A stretch of 49,379 nucleotides of DNA from Actinomycetota bacterium (GTDB taxonomy: Bacteria > Actinomycetota > Thermoleophilia > Gaiellales > Gaiellaceae), in NCBI GenBank assembly GCA_005888365.1, contig VAWZ01000044.1, positions 1,994-51,372 of the forward strand, read 5' to 3'. A program made the position numbers and the translations under genes. The notes under the pieces are model-generated. The model ran no database searches and was not told where the DNA came from. It was given only the letters and a program-made list of their open reading frames with translations. The stretch's first letter is position 1. Each line of letters starts with the position of its first letter. Positions 24,035-32,495 of this stretch are shown piece after piece.

Positions 24035-25525
24035 GTGGAGAGCGACCTGCGAAGGCTCCGCGAGCGACTCGCCGAGATCTTCGACCTCCAGCGCACGGGT
24101 GCCGTGCTCGCGTGGGACCAGCGCGTCAGCATGCCGTCCGGCGGCGGGCCTGCGCGGGCGGAGGCGCTCGCGACCATCGGCCGGCTCGCTCACGAGAAGT
24201 TCGTCCACGAGGAGCTCGGTGCGCTCCTCGAGCGGCTTCGCCCGTACGAGGAGTCCCTCGAGTACGACTCGGACGACGCGAGCCTGATTCGCGTCACGCG
24301 GCGCGACTGGGAGAAGGCGTGTCGCGTCCCGGCCGAGCTGCGTGCGGACATGCTCCGCGCCGGCGCCATCGGACACCAGATCTGGGTCGAAGCGCGGGCG
24401 ACGAACGATTTCGCCACGTTCCTGCCGGCGCTCGAGACGAATCTCGAGCTCAAGAAGCGTTACATCGACTGCTTCGAGTGGGACGACTCACCCTACACTC
24501 CGCTCCTCGACGACTTCGAGCCGTTCATGACGACGACCGAAGTCGCAGAGATCTTCGACACCGTTCGCCCCGTTCTGTCGGAGCTCGTACGAGACGCTCC
24601 CGAGATCGACGCCTCCTTCTTCGACGTCCACTTCGACGCCGATCGACAGCGCGAGTTCGCGGAGCGGCTGATCGAGACACTCGGCTTCGAGCGCGGCTCC
24701 TGGCGGCTCGACCCGACCGTGCACCCGTTCTGCACGTCCTTCTCCAATCGCGACGTCCGCCTGACGACGCGCTACCTCGACCAGGGGCTCGACTCCGTAT
24801 GGTCGACGATGCACGAGTCCGGACACGGCCTGTACGCCCACGGCATCGCGGCTTCACTCGAGCGAACGCCGCTCGCCTTCTCCCCCTCGCTCGGCCTGAA
24901 CGAGTCTCAGAGCCGCACGTGGGAGAATCTCGTCGGACGGAGCCGACCTTTCTGGGAGCACTGGTACGAGTCTCTGCAGGAGACGTTCCCGGAGCAGCTC
25001 GGATACGTCAGCCTAGAGGCCTTCCTCGCGGCAGTGAACCGCGCAGAGCCTGGCCTCATCCGCGTCGAGGCGGACGAGACGACGTACAGCCTCCACGTCA
25101 TCCTCCGCTTCGATCTCGAGCGCCGGCTCTTCGAGGGGAAGCTCGAGGCGAAGGATCTCCCCGAGGCATGGCGCGAGGCGATGCACGAGTACCTCGGGGT
25201 CGAGGTCCCGGACGACACGAGAGGCGTGCTGCAAGACACGCATTGGTCGGGAGGCGCCTTCGGCTACTTCCCGACGTACGCGCTCGGCAACGTCATCTCG
25301 CTGCAGATCTGGGCAACCGTTCGGGAGGCGATCCCGGACGTCGACGGGGAGATGCGCGCGGGCGAGCTCAACGGGCTCTCCACCTGGCTGACGGAAAACC
25401 TCTACTCGCTCGGACGCAAGTTCACTCCGAAGGAGACGATCGAGCGCCTGACGGGCTCGCCGACCATCGACCCGCAGCCGTATCTCGCGTACCTGCGCGA
25501 GAAGGTCTCCGCCCTCGCCGCGTAG
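24035..25525 (+). CDS. M32-family metallocarboxypeptidase (Taq carboxypeptidase)
   Basis: A 496-residue helical carboxypeptidase with HEXXH in STMHESGHGLYAHG, PLAFSPSLGLNESQSRTWENLVGRS and YSLHVILRFDLERRLFEG, all hallmarks of family M32. It trims C-terminal residues from peptides. The GTG at 24035 has TAGAGT 8 nt upstream; the frame extends further back but without similarity. With the M16, M24 and decarboxylase genes it forms a block of peptide- and amino-acid-degrading enzymes. Confidence 0.93.
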   Translation: MESDLRRLRERLAEIFDLQRTGAVLAWDQRVSMPSGGGPARAEALATIGRLAHEKFVHEELGALLERLRPYEESLEYDSDDASLIRVTRRDWEKACRVPAELRADMLRAGAIGHQIWVEARATNDFATFLPALETNLELKKRYIDCFEWDDSPYTPLLDDFEPFMTTTEVAEIFDTVRPVLSELVRDAPEIDASFFDVHFDADRQREFAERLIETLGFERGSWRLDPTVHPFCTSFSNRDVRLTTRYLDQGLDSVWSTMHESGHGLYAHGIAASLERTPLAFSPSLGLNESQSRTWENLVGRSRPFWEHWYESLQETFPEQLGYVSLEAFLAAVNRAEPGLIRVEADETTYSLHVILRFDLERRLFEGKLEAKDLPEAWREAMHEYLGVEVPDDTRGVLQDTHWSGGAFGYFPTYALGNVISLQIWATVREAIPDVDGEMRAGELNGLSTWLTENLYSLGRKFTPKETIERLTGSPTIDPQPYLAYLREKVSALAA

Positions 25526-25528
25526 CAA

Positions 25529-26002
25529 GTGTCGGCGATGAACCTCGTCGTCAACGGCGAGCCACGCACACTCGACGTCGAAGCGAGGACGCTCCTCGTC
25601 CACGCACTCCGGGACGGGCTCGGGCTGACGGGAGCCCATATCGGTTGCGACACGAGCCAGTGCGGCGCGTGCACGATCCTTCTTGACGGACGCGCGGTCA
25701 AGAGCTGCACGCTGCTTACTGTGCAGGCGGAGGGCACGGAGGTCACGACGATCGAAGGACTCGCCCGGGACGGCGAGCTCCATCCCGTGCAGCGGGCATT
25801 CATCGAGCACCACGGGCTCCAGTGCGGCTTCTGTACGCCGGGAATGATCCTGACCGCGGTCGATCTACTCGAGCGGCACTCCGACCCCGACGACGAGACC
25901 ATCCGGCGGTCGCTTCGCGGAAACCTCTGCCGCTGCACCGGGTACCACGGGATCGTCGAGGCAATCCGCGCCGCGGCCGGAGAGAGGAACGGCACGTCGT
26001 GA
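25529..26002 (+). CDS. Molybdenum hydroxylase small subunit, two [2Fe-2S] clusters
   Basis: A 157-residue CoxS/XdhC-type ferredoxin subunit. Cluster 1 ligands are [22 protein letters not shown], plant-type. Cluster 2 ligands are [12 protein letters not shown] and GNLCRCTGY. It carries electrons between the molybdenum site and FAD. GTG 25529 or ATG 25538 could start it. It overlaps the FAD subunit as GTGA, and the gene order is small, medium, large. Confidence 0.93.
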   Translation: MSAMNLVVNGEPRTLDVEARTLLVHALRDGLGLTGAHIGCDTSQCGACTILLDGRAVKSCTLLTVQAEGTEVTTIEGLARDGELHPVQRAFIEHHGLQCGFCTPGMILTAVDLLERHSDPDDETIRRSLRGNLCRCTGYHGIVEAIRAAAGERNGTS

Positions 26003-26820
26003 TCCCGGCCGAGGTCGAGTACGTTCGTGCGGGCTCGCTCGAGGACGCGCTCGATGCGCTCGCGGACCCCGAGGCCAAGGTGCTCGCAGGGGGCCAGTCG
26101 CTCGTCTCGGTCCTGAAGCTCAGGCTCGTCCGTCCACGACTACTCGTCGACATCGGCGGGCTCGAGCTGCGCGGCGTGGAGCTCCGCGACGGTGAGCTCC
26201 GTATCGGGGCGCTTACCGTATGGGACGAGCTCGTCGAGGCGTCCGAGCTGCGAAGACCCGCGCTTGCAGCCATCCCCGAGTGCGCCGCAGGAGTCGGAGA
26301 TCTCCAGGTACGAAATCGAGGGACGATCGGCGGAAGCCTTGCGCACGCGGACCCCGCGTCGGATCTGCCCGCGTTGACGATTGCCCTCGGGGCCTCCTTC
26401 GTGCTTCGGTCCCCCGAAGGCGAGCGTGCCGTTCCAGCCGAGGACTTTTTCCAAGGACCGTTCCTCACTGCGCTCCTGCCACAAGAGCTGCTGACCGAGA
26501 TCGTCGTGCCGCCGCCGCCCGCCGGGTCGGGCTCCGCCTACGAGTCGATCGAGCACCCCGCATCCGGCTTTGCGCTCGCGGGCGCCGGGGCGCTCGTGCT
26601 TCCGGATGGCACGCGCTCGGTGGGCGTCACGGGCGTCTCGGGACATCCGTTTCGTCTCGACTCGCCGGACGAGGCGGAAGCGATGCTTGCTGGCGTCGAT
26701 GTCTTCGGCGACCACTTCGCGTCCGCTGAGTACCGCCGCCGGCTCGCAGAGGTCACCGTCCGGCGGGCGCTCGCGCGAGCCGAGCAACGTAGAGAGGAGG
26801 ACGAGCGATGGACAGCGTGA
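25999..26820 (+). CDS. Molybdenum hydroxylase FAD-binding medium subunit
   Basis: A 273-residue CoxM-type flavoprotein. [19 protein letters not shown] and [20 protein letters not shown] are the two FAD pyrophosphate-binding loops. A C-terminal CO-dehydrogenase flavoprotein domain begins near 170. It passes electrons from the iron-sulfur subunit to an acceptor. It is coupled to the small subunit by overlap and overlaps the large subunit start by 13 nt. Confidence 0.92.
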   Translation: MIPAEVEYVRAGSLEDALDALADPEAKVLAGGQSLVSVLKLRLVRPRLLVDIGGLELRGVELRDGELRIGALTVWDELVEASELRRPALAAIPECAAGVGDLQVRNRGTIGGSLAHADPASDLPALTIALGASFVLRSPEGERAVPAEDFFQGPFLTALLPQELLTEIVVPPPPAGSGSAYESIEHPASGFALAGAGALVLPDGTRSVGVTGVSGHPFRLDSPDEAEAMLAGVDVFGDHFASAEYRRRLAEVTVRRALARAEQRREEDERWTA

Positions 26821-29099
26821 TCGGCGTCCCGCGCCCGCGGACAGATTCGCCGGAGAAGGTGTCCGGGGCGACGCGCTATGCCGGAGACGACGTACTGCCG
26901 GGCCTGCTGCACGGGTGGCTCGTCCTCAGCACGGAGGCGCACGCCACGATCGTGAGCATCGAGAAGGAAGCTGCGCTCGCGGTTCCCGGAGTCGTCGCCG
27001 TCCTCACCGCGGACGACCTTCCCGTCGTCGCGGAAGGCTCCGGCCGGTCGAACGAGCCCCTCGCCCGCAGCGAGGTCGTGTTCTCCGGCCAGCCGATTGC
27101 CCTCGTGGTCGCGGAGAGCGAGGCCGCTGCAGAAGACGGAGCAGAGGTCGTAATGGTCGAGTACGAGTCGCTCGAGCCGGTGCTCGATCTGGAAGGCGCG
27201 ATGAGGCCCGGGGCTCCCTTAGGCCGCCATCCTGGGGAAGAGGACGCGTCGGGGATGGAATCGGTGCACGCAGCCGTCGGCGCGGGCGAGCAAGAGCTGC
27301 CCGAGGAGGAGCTTTCCGGAAACGTGCTGAAGCGCTCGTTCCGCGAAGAGGGCGACCTCGAGGCCGCGTTCGAGACGAGCGACGCAGTCGTCTCGGGCAG
27401 GTTCGAGACGTCGTGGATCTACCAGTCCTACCTCGAGCCGCAGACAGCGACCGCGTGGATCGAGCCCGGGGGCGTGCTCGTCGTCTCGGCAAGCACGCAA
27501 GGTGCGTTCATGAGCCGCAACGAGCTCGCCGATCTCTTCGGTCTCCCGCTCGACAAGGTTCGCGTCCGCGCGGCCCCGCTCGGCGGTGCGTTCGGCGGGA
27601 AGCTCATGCTGGTCGAGCCTCTGGCCGCAGGCGCGGCGCTGGTGCTAGGACGTCCCGTCCGGCTCCTCCTCACCCGGAGCGAGGACTTCCAGGCCTCCAA
27701 TCCCGCACCGGCGGCGATCTTCGAGCTGCGTGTCGGCGCCCGGCGGAGCGGGGAGCTCACCGGCCTCGACGCGCGCATCGTCTGCGACCGCGGCTCGACC
27801 ATCGAATGGGGCCTCGAGGACATCTCCTCCACGCTCGTCGGCGGGCCCTATCGCTGGCGAGCCTTCGCCATCCGCAGCTACGGCGTCCAGACAAACCGCG
27901 TCACCTTCGGCGCCTACCGCGGCCCGGGCGCCCCTCCGGCCGCCTTCGCCCTGGAGTCGCTGTTGGACGAGCTGGCCGCGCAACTCGAGCTCGATCCGAT
28001 CGAGTTCCGGCTGCAGAACGCGGTGGTCGAGGGAGACGTGGGCGTGAGCGGCCGGGCGTTCCCGGTCATCGGGGCGCGCGAGTGCCTGGAACGCGTTCGC
28101 GAGCATCCGATCTGGCTGGAGCGCAACTCCTTGCCGGAGGATGAGGGGGTCGGCGTCGCCGTCGGGTACTGGCCGGGAGGAAACGAGCCCGCGTCCGCCG
28201 CGTGCCGGCTCGACCGAGACGGCCGCCTCACCGTCGTGACGGCCGTCGCGGACATGACGGGGACCGAGACGACCTTCGCGGCGATCGCGGCAGAGGTTCT
28301 GGGAACGACCCCCGAGAACGTACGAGTCGTCGCAGCGGACACCGCATCGGCACCGTTCGCCGGCGTGAGCGGAGGCAGCAAGATCACGTACACGGTCGGC
28401 CGCGCCGTCGAGCGCGCGGCCGAGCAAGCGCGCGAGCGCATCCTGTACGTCGCCTCCGAGGAGCTCGAGATCGCGCCCAGCGACCTCGAGATCGTCGACG
28501 GCGTCGTCCGAGCGGTCGGCTCGCCGGATCGCTCGCTGTCGCTCGAGGAGATCGCCCAGAAGGCGCTCGCCTGGGGCGGAAGATACGAGCCGATCGCCGG
28601 CCAGGGCGGCGTCGCGCAGCCGAGCTCCGCCCCCGCGGCGGCGGCGCATCTCGCACACGTCCGGGTCGACCACGAGACCGGCGAGGTCGAGATCCTCCGC
28701 TACGCGGTCGCGCAGGACGTGGGTCGGGCGCTCAACCCCGCGCTCGTCGAGGGCCAGATGCGAGGCGGCGCCACGCAGGCGATCGGGTGGGCGCTCTACG
28801 AGGAGCTCCGGTACGACGAGCACGGGCAGCTCGTGACGGGATCGTTCCTCGACTACGCGATCCCGACGGCAGAGCGAGTCCCGCAGATCGACACGCTGAT
28901 CGTCGAGGTGCCGGCGCCGTCGGGGCCGTTCGGGGCCAAGGGTGTCGGCGAAGCGCCGGTCGTCGCCGGACCCGCGGCGATCGCCAACGCTGTTGCCGCG
29001 GCGACCGGGATCCGCCCGCGGCAGCTACCGATGACGGCTCCGCGCGTCTGGGCGCTGCTGCAAGAGGCCTCCACGAGGACGGAGACGCCACCGGCGTAA
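26808..29099 (+). CDS. Molybdenum hydroxylase large (Mo-cofactor) subunit, not a form I CO dehydrogenase
   Basis: A 763-residue xanthine-oxidase-family subunit. It has YQSYLEPQTATAWIEPGG, GGAFGGKLMLVEPLAA and VTFGAYRGPGAPPAAFALE. The active-site loop AYRGPG lacks the AYRCSFR signature of form I CO dehydrogenase, so another hydroxylation substrate is likely. The catalytic Glu is in AKGVGEAPVVAGPAAIANAV. It hydroxylates a heterocycle, aldehyde or similar compound. The amidohydrolase 9 nt downstream could act on the same or the product compound. A MobA-like gene lies at 31679. Confidence 0.9.
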   Translation: MDSVIGVPRPRTDSPEKVSGATRYAGDDVLPGLLHGWLVLSTEAHATIVSIEKEAALAVPGVVAVLTADDLPVVAEGSGRSNEPLARSEVVFSGQPIALVVAESEAAAEDGAEVVMVEYESLEPVLDLEGAMRPGAPLGRHPGEEDASGMESVHAAVGAGEQELPEEELSGNVLKRSFREEGDLEAAFETSDAVVSGRFETSWIYQSYLEPQTATAWIEPGGVLVVSASTQGAFMSRNELADLFGLPLDKVRVRAAPLGGAFGGKLMLVEPLAAGAALVLGRPVRLLLTRSEDFQASNPAPAAIFELRVGARRSGELTGLDARIVCDRGSTIEWGLEDISSTLVGGPYRWRAFAIRSYGVQTNRVTFGAYRGPGAPPAAFALESLLDELAAQLELDPIEFRLQNAVVEGDVGVSGRAFPVIGARECLERVREHPIWLERNSLPEDEGVGVAVGYWPGGNEPASAACRLDRDGRLTVVTAVADMTGTETTFAAIAAEVLGTTPENVRVVAADTASAPFAGVSGGSKITYTVGRAVERAAEQARERILYVASEELEIAPSDLEIVDGVVRAVGSPDRSLSLEEIAQKALAWGGRYEPIAGQGGVAQPSSAPAAAAHLAHVRVDHETGEVEILRYAVAQDVGRALNPALVEGQMRGGATQAIGWALYEELRYDEHGQLVTGSFLDYAIPTAERVPQIDTLIVEVPAPSGPFGAKGVGEAPVVAGPAAIANAVAAATGIRPRQLPMTAPRVWALLQEASTRTETPPA

Positions 29100-29108
29100 G
29101 GTGCCTCC

Positions 29109-30257
29109 GTGACACACCTCGAGCGCGCACGGTCGATCGTCGATGCGTACGACGCGTTCCTCCGTGCCGAGCTTCCCCCCGGCGCGCTTCTGTTCGACGC
29201 GCACACGCATCTCGGGGACGACATCGACGGTATGCAGGGCCGCCCCGAGCAGCTGACGGCCATCCTCGACCGCTACGGGTTCGCGCGTGCGAACGTCTTC
29301 TGCCTCGACGAGCCCGATCGCGAGCCTGCCTTCACGGCCGCGAACGACCGCACGCTCGCCTGCGCGGAGCGCTCGGAAGGGCGGTTCGTCCCGTACGTCC
29401 GCCTCGACCTCGCGGAAAGGCCGCTCGAGGAAGCGCGGCGCGCCCTCGATCGGGGCGCACGAGGGATCAAGCTCCATCCGCGCGCGCAGAGCTTCTCGCT
29501 CGACGACGCGCGACTGGCTCCGATCTTCGAGCTGGCAGTCGAGCGGGAGGTGCCCATCCTGATCCACGGCGGCCGTGGTTTACCGCCGATCGCGGAACAG
29601 CTGGAGAAGCTCGTCCGCCGGTGCGACGGCGTGCGGCTGATCATCGCGCACGCCGGGATCGCTGACATGTCCGGGCTGGCAGGACGGCTCGGAGGCGTGC
29701 CTGGCGTGTACTTCGACACGTCGGTGTGGAGCGCGCTCGACCTGCTCGACCTGTACCGGCGGGTATCCCCGGAGCAGATCGTCTATGCCTCCGACTATCC
29801 GTACGGACGACAGCCGAACTCGCTCCTGGCGTCCGTGAGAACTGCACGACTGGCGGGGTTCGACGATCGCCAGCTGCGGCTCATGCTCGGAGAGAACGCC
29901 CACCGCATCGCAGAGCGAGAGACACCGGAGCCCCTCTCGATCCCTCGGGGCGTGGCCTCGCTCGTCCAGCCGCTCACGTTCGCTCGCATCCACCACTACC
30001 TCGCGATGGCAGTGCCGATGCTGTGGCTGCGCCAACGGGACGGACTCGGCGCGCTCGGGCTCGCCCTCAATGCGTCGCTGGAGCGTGACGGGCACGAGGA
30101 GGAATCGTGGCGCGTGCAGGAGCTCCTCTCCACCGCCAGCGACCTGTGGCGGGAGGGCGGCGAGGCCGCTTCGGAGGACGATCGAGACGCCACCTACCGG
30201 TCGGCGATCCAGCTCGTGAACCTCGCAGACCTCATCACGGTCACGACGAGGGCATAG
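29109..30257 (+). CDS. Amidohydrolase (Amidohydro_2 type) with C-terminal extension
   Basis: A 382-residue TIM-barrel metal hydrolase. DAHTHLGDD is the HXH motif, RGIKLHPRAQ gives the next segment, VPILIHGG and LIIAHAG the following His residues, and YASDYPYG the metal Asp. From about 290 there is an extra helical region of about 90 residues (RIHHYLAMAVPMLWLRQRDG) that I do not recognise. The family decarboxylates or hydrolyses ring compounds. The GTG follows the hydroxylase large subunit by 9 nt, so ring opening after hydroxylation is a reasonable inference. It overlaps the convergent tag gene by 17 nt. Confidence 0.83.
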   Translation: MTHLERARSIVDAYDAFLRAELPPGALLFDAHTHLGDDIDGMQGRPEQLTAILDRYGFARANVFCLDEPDREPAFTAANDRTLACAERSEGRFVPYVRLDLAERPLEEARRALDRGARGIKLHPRAQSFSLDDARLAPIFELAVEREVPILIHGGRGLPPIAEQLEKLVRRCDGVRLIIAHAGIADMSGLAGRLGGVPGVYFDTSVWSALDLLDLYRRVSPEQIVYASDYPYGRQPNSLLASVRTARLAGFDDRQLRLMLGENAHRIAERETPEPLSIPRGVASLVQPLTFARIHHYLAMAVPMLWLRQRDGLGALGLALNASLERDGHEEESWRVQELLSTASDLWREGGEAASEDDRDATYRSAIQLVNLADLITVTTRA

Positions 30258-30831
30258 CAGCCGCGAGCTTCGCGAAGCGGAAACAGTCGACAGTGTGGTC
30301 GTTCACCAGGCCTGCGGCCTGCATCAGCGCGTAGCAGATCGTCGGGCCGACGAAGCGGAACCCGCGTCGCTTCAAGTCCTTCGAGAGCGCGCGTGACTCC
30401 GCCGTCTCGGCAGGGATCTCGGCGAGGCTCCGCCAGCTCCCGACGATCGGCGCTCCGTCCACGTGGCTCCAGAGATACGCGGCGAAGCCCCCGACCACCT
30501 CCTCCTTGATACGGAGCACCGCGTGCGCGTTCGAGACCACCGACTCGATCTTGAGCCGATTTCGGACGATGCCTTCGTCGGCGACGAGTCGGGCGAGATC
30601 CCGTGCTCCGAAGCGGGCGACGATCTCGGGCTCGAAGCCCGAGAAGGCCCGGCGATACCCCTCACGCTTCCGCAGGATCGTCGACCACGAGAGCCCCGCC
30701 TGCGCGCCCTCGAGCGTGAGCAGCTCGAAGAGATGCACGTCGTCGTGCGAGGGGACACCCCACTCCTCGTCGTGGTAGGCGACCATGAGCGGATCGCTCC
30801 CCGCGCTCCATGCACAGCGTCGAACGCTCAT
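30241..30831 (-). CDS. tag: DNA-3-methyladenine glycosylase I
   Basis: A 196-residue HhH-superfamily glycosylase. Zinc ligands are visible: Cys6 in RRCAWSAG, His in VAYHDEEWG, and HTVDC near the end. The recognition segment is FELLTLEGAQAGLSWSTILRKREGYR. It removes 3-methyladenine from DNA. The ATG start gives the canonical N-terminus. Divergent from the cyclophilin gene, 24 nt apart. Confidence 0.95.
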   Translation of the reverse strand: MSVRRCAWSAGSDPLMVAYHDEEWGVPSHDDVHLFELLTLEGAQAGLSWSTILRKREGYRRAFSGFEPEIVARFGARDLARLVADEGIVRNRLKIESVVSNAHAVLRIKEEVVGGFAAYLWSHVDGAPIVGSWRSLAEIPAETAESRALSKDLKRRGFRFVGPTICYALMQAAGLVNDHTVDCFRFAKLAAAMPSS

Positions 30832-30855
30832 GAGCCGCCGCTAGCATCGCACGCA

Positions 30856-31491
30856 ATGCGCGGCGCGATCGTCGCTCTCGTGCTCCTCGCGGCGGTCGCA
30901 GCGTCCGGCTGCGGTGGCCACACGAGCGCGTCCGGCGCCGCTGGATGCGAATCGGTCGACAAGCCGGCGCCGCGAAAGGCGCAAACGATCGCCCCACCGC
31001 ACACGCGGCTCGACGCCACGACGATCTATTCGCTGAACATCCTGACGAGCTGTGGCCGGTTCGTGGTCAGGCTGGACACGAAGCTCGCCCCGAACACCAC
31101 CGCCTCGCTCGTGAAGCTGGCTCGGTCCGGGTATTTCGACAACACGATCTTCCACCGGATCGTGCCCGGGTTCGTCGTCCAGGGCGGCGACCCGACACAG
31201 ACGGGCACCGGCGGCCCGGGGTACTGGTTCCTCGACCGGCCTCCGGCCGGGGCTCGCTACACGAGCGGGACGGTCGCGATGGCGAAGACGTCCGACGAGC
31301 CCGCGGGGTTCGCCGGGAGCCAGTTCTTCGTCGTGACCGCAGGTGACGCGGGCCTGCCGCCCGAGTACGCGATCGTCGGCAAGGTCAGTTACGGAATGAA
31401 CGTCGTCGACCGGATCGGAAAGCTCGGGGACGCGTCGGGGCAACCGACGCAGACCGTGGTCATACGCAAAGTGAGCGTCGTCGTCTCGTGA
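30856..31491 (+). CDS. Lipoprotein peptidyl-prolyl cis-trans isomerase (cyclophilin)
   Basis: A 211-residue exported cyclophilin. Residues 1-19 are a lipoprotein signal ending ASGC with Cys19. The isomerase domain runs from about 60, with FHRIVPGFVVQGGDP, GTVAMAKTSDEPAGFAGSQFFV and EYAIVGKVSYGMNVVDRI. It catalyses proline isomerisation outside the membrane. The ATG at 30856 has TAGCAT 8 nt upstream; the longer frame upstream lies over tag and has no similarity. Confidence 0.92.
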   Translation: MRGAIVALVLLAAVAASGCGGHTSASGAAGCESVDKPAPRKAQTIAPPHTRLDATTIYSLNILTSCGRFVVRLDTKLAPNTTASLVKLARSGYFDNTIFHRIVPGFVVQGGDPTQTGTGGPGYWFLDRPPAGARYTSGTVAMAKTSDEPAGFAGSQFFVVTAGDAGLPPEYAIVGKVSYGMNVVDRIGKLGDASGQPTQTVVIRKVSVVVS

Positions 31492-31519
31492 CAACGCTCG
31501 CCTCCGGCCCGCGTTTGCG

Positions 31520-31646
31520 GGGGAAACCATGTTTCCCCACGCATTTCCGCGACCGGGATTCGCGCGAGCGAATTCCGGTCTTGCGAAAACTCAGCGCGAC
31601 CCCCTTCTTCTCGAGTGCGTGGGGAACCTCCCGGTTCCCCACGCAC
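31520..31646. repeat. Cluster of three hairpins including a REP-like unit
   Basis: Three hairpins fill the gap before the MobA-like gene. The first is GGGGAAAC (31520-31527) with GTTTCCCC, loop CAT. The second is CCGGGATTCGC (31553-31563) with GCGAATTCCGG (31568-31578), loop GCGA. The third is GTGCGTGGGGAACC (31615-31628) with 31633-31646, loop TCCC. The middle one shares its flank (TTTCCGCG before, TCTTGCG after) with two units at 35364-35455. They could be terminators for the cyclophilin gene or REP elements. Confidence 0.65.
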
Positions 31647-31654
31647 CTCCCCGC

Positions 31655-31682
31655 TCACAGACCACCAGAGGTTGGTCTGTGA
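31655..31682 (+). promoter_or_regulatory. Start-codon hairpin of the MobA-like gene
   Basis: TCACAGACCA (31655-31664) pairs perfectly with TGGTCTGTGA (31673-31682). The GTG start (31679-31681) is inside the right arm. AGAGG (31667-31671), a possible Shine-Dalgarno sequence, is in the loop. Opening of the stem would be needed for initiation, so translation may be controlled. Confidence 0.45.
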
Positions 31683-32227
31683 GTGTCGCCGCGGTCGTCC
31701 TGGCGGCCGGAGAAGCGTCGCGCTTCGGCGCACCGAAGCAGCAGATCCTGCTCCCCGAGGTCCTGACGCGCCTCCGCGTGGGCCCGGCCGACGACATCGT
31801 CGACGAGATCGTCGTTGTCGAGGGCGCGTACCCCCTCCCGCCTTGTGCTGAGACGTCACAAGGCGGTTCGTCGTGTCGCGTCGTTCACTGCCCCGAGTGG
31901 CGCTCCGGGCCGGGAGCCTCGCTCCGCTGCGGTATCGCCGCACTGAACAGCTCGGTCGAGGCCGCCGTGGTCGTGCTCGCCGACGCTCCCGACCTGTCCC
32001 CCCAATCGGTCGCCCGGGTCCTCGACGTCTGGCGGACCGAGGGTGGCGTCGTCGCGGCTTCCTATGGAGGGCACCGCGGGCATCCGCTCGTTCTCGGGCG
32101 AGATCTCTGGGCCGAGGTTCCGGACGAGGGGCTACACGACCGGCCGGCCCGGCTCGTCCCCTGCGACGACCTCGGAGAGCCGGGCGATGTCGACGAGCCC
32201 GACGACCTCCCCGAGCGCTTTCGCTAG
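31679..32227 (+). CDS. MobA/MocA-like molybdenum cofactor nucleotidyltransferase, irregular
   Basis: A 182-residue protein. AAVVLAAGEASRFGAPKQQ is the nucleotide-binding signature of the family, VVVLADAPDLSPQSV the metal Asp region, and GHRGHPLVLGRDLW the C-terminal motif. The family attaches CMP or GMP to molybdopterin for xanthine-oxidase-type enzymes, which fits the molybdenum hydroxylase 3 kb upstream. It is odd in two ways. The region after KQQ is shortened, lacking the usual PLLEHVL-type stretch. Residues PPCAETSQGGSS are encoded by an inserted palindrome (31838-31866). It may be impaired. Confidence 0.72.
   Translation: MSVAAVVLAAGEASRFGAPKQQILLPEVLTRLRVGPADDIVDEIVVVEGAYPLPPCAETSQGGSSCRVVHCPEWRSGPGASLRCGIAALNSSVEAAVVVLADAPDLSPQSVARVLDVWRTEGGVVAASYGGHRGHPLVLGRDLWAEVPDEGLHDRPARLVPCDDLGEPGDVDEPDDLPERFR
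31838..31866. repeat. Palindrome inside the MobA-like gene, second copy of the 13080 unit
   Basis: CCGCCTTGTG (31838-31847) pairs with CACAAGGCGG (31857-31866) across 9 nt. CGTCACAAGGCG is identical to 13096-13107 and CGCCTTGTG to 13081-13089. Here it lies in frame in a coding region and adds about 10 residues between conserved motifs. Confidence 0.65.
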
Positions 32228-32262
32228 GCCCCTAGGCTTCTAAGCCGTTAGGCCGCTAGGCC
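32225..32262. repeat. Array of short TAGGCC-type repeats between convergent genes
   Basis: TAGGCC, CTAGGC, TAAGCC, TTAGGCC and CTAGGCC follow one another at intervals of about 8 nt between the MobA-like stop and the anti-sigma stop. It contains small inverted repeats (GCCTAGGGGCCTA on the minus strand). It may serve as a weak bidirectional terminator. Confidence 0.35.
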
Positions 32263-32495
32263 ATCGCGTCGAGCCCGCGGAGCTCCTCGAGCTTCGACAT
32301 GAGTCCGGGAGGCATCCGCTCGACCGCGCTCAGCTTCACGTACCGGCGAAGCGTCTCCTCGAAGCGGTAGCGGCGACGGCAGTAGTCGCAGCCTGCGAGG
32401 TGGCTCTCCGCCTCGCGCCACTCGGCGTCCGTGAGCGTCCGGTCGAGGAACTCCTGCAAGAGCTCCTCGCACCGCTCGCAGGGATCGAGCGTCAT
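32256..32495 (-). CDS. Zinc-binding anti-sigma factor (RsrA-like)
   Basis: A 79-residue zinc-finger anti-sigma protein. His32-X3-Cys36-X2-Cys39 (SHLAGCDYC) with an upstream Cys9 in CERCEELLQEFLD is the ZAS/RsrA pattern, in which thiol oxidation releases zinc and frees the sigma factor. The ATG overlaps the sigma factor stop (ATGA), the normal order for such pairs. A role in thiol-oxidative stress is inferred from the RsrA match. Confidence 0.88.
   Translation of the reverse strand: MTLDPCERCEELLQEFLDRTLTDAEWREAESHLAGCDYCRRRYRFEETLRRYVKLSAVERMPPGLMSKLEELRGLDAMA

Noticed and set aside
26808-29099. Aerobic CO dehydrogenase large subunit
   Set aside because: The form I AYRCSFR loop is absent and the subunit order differs from coxMSL.
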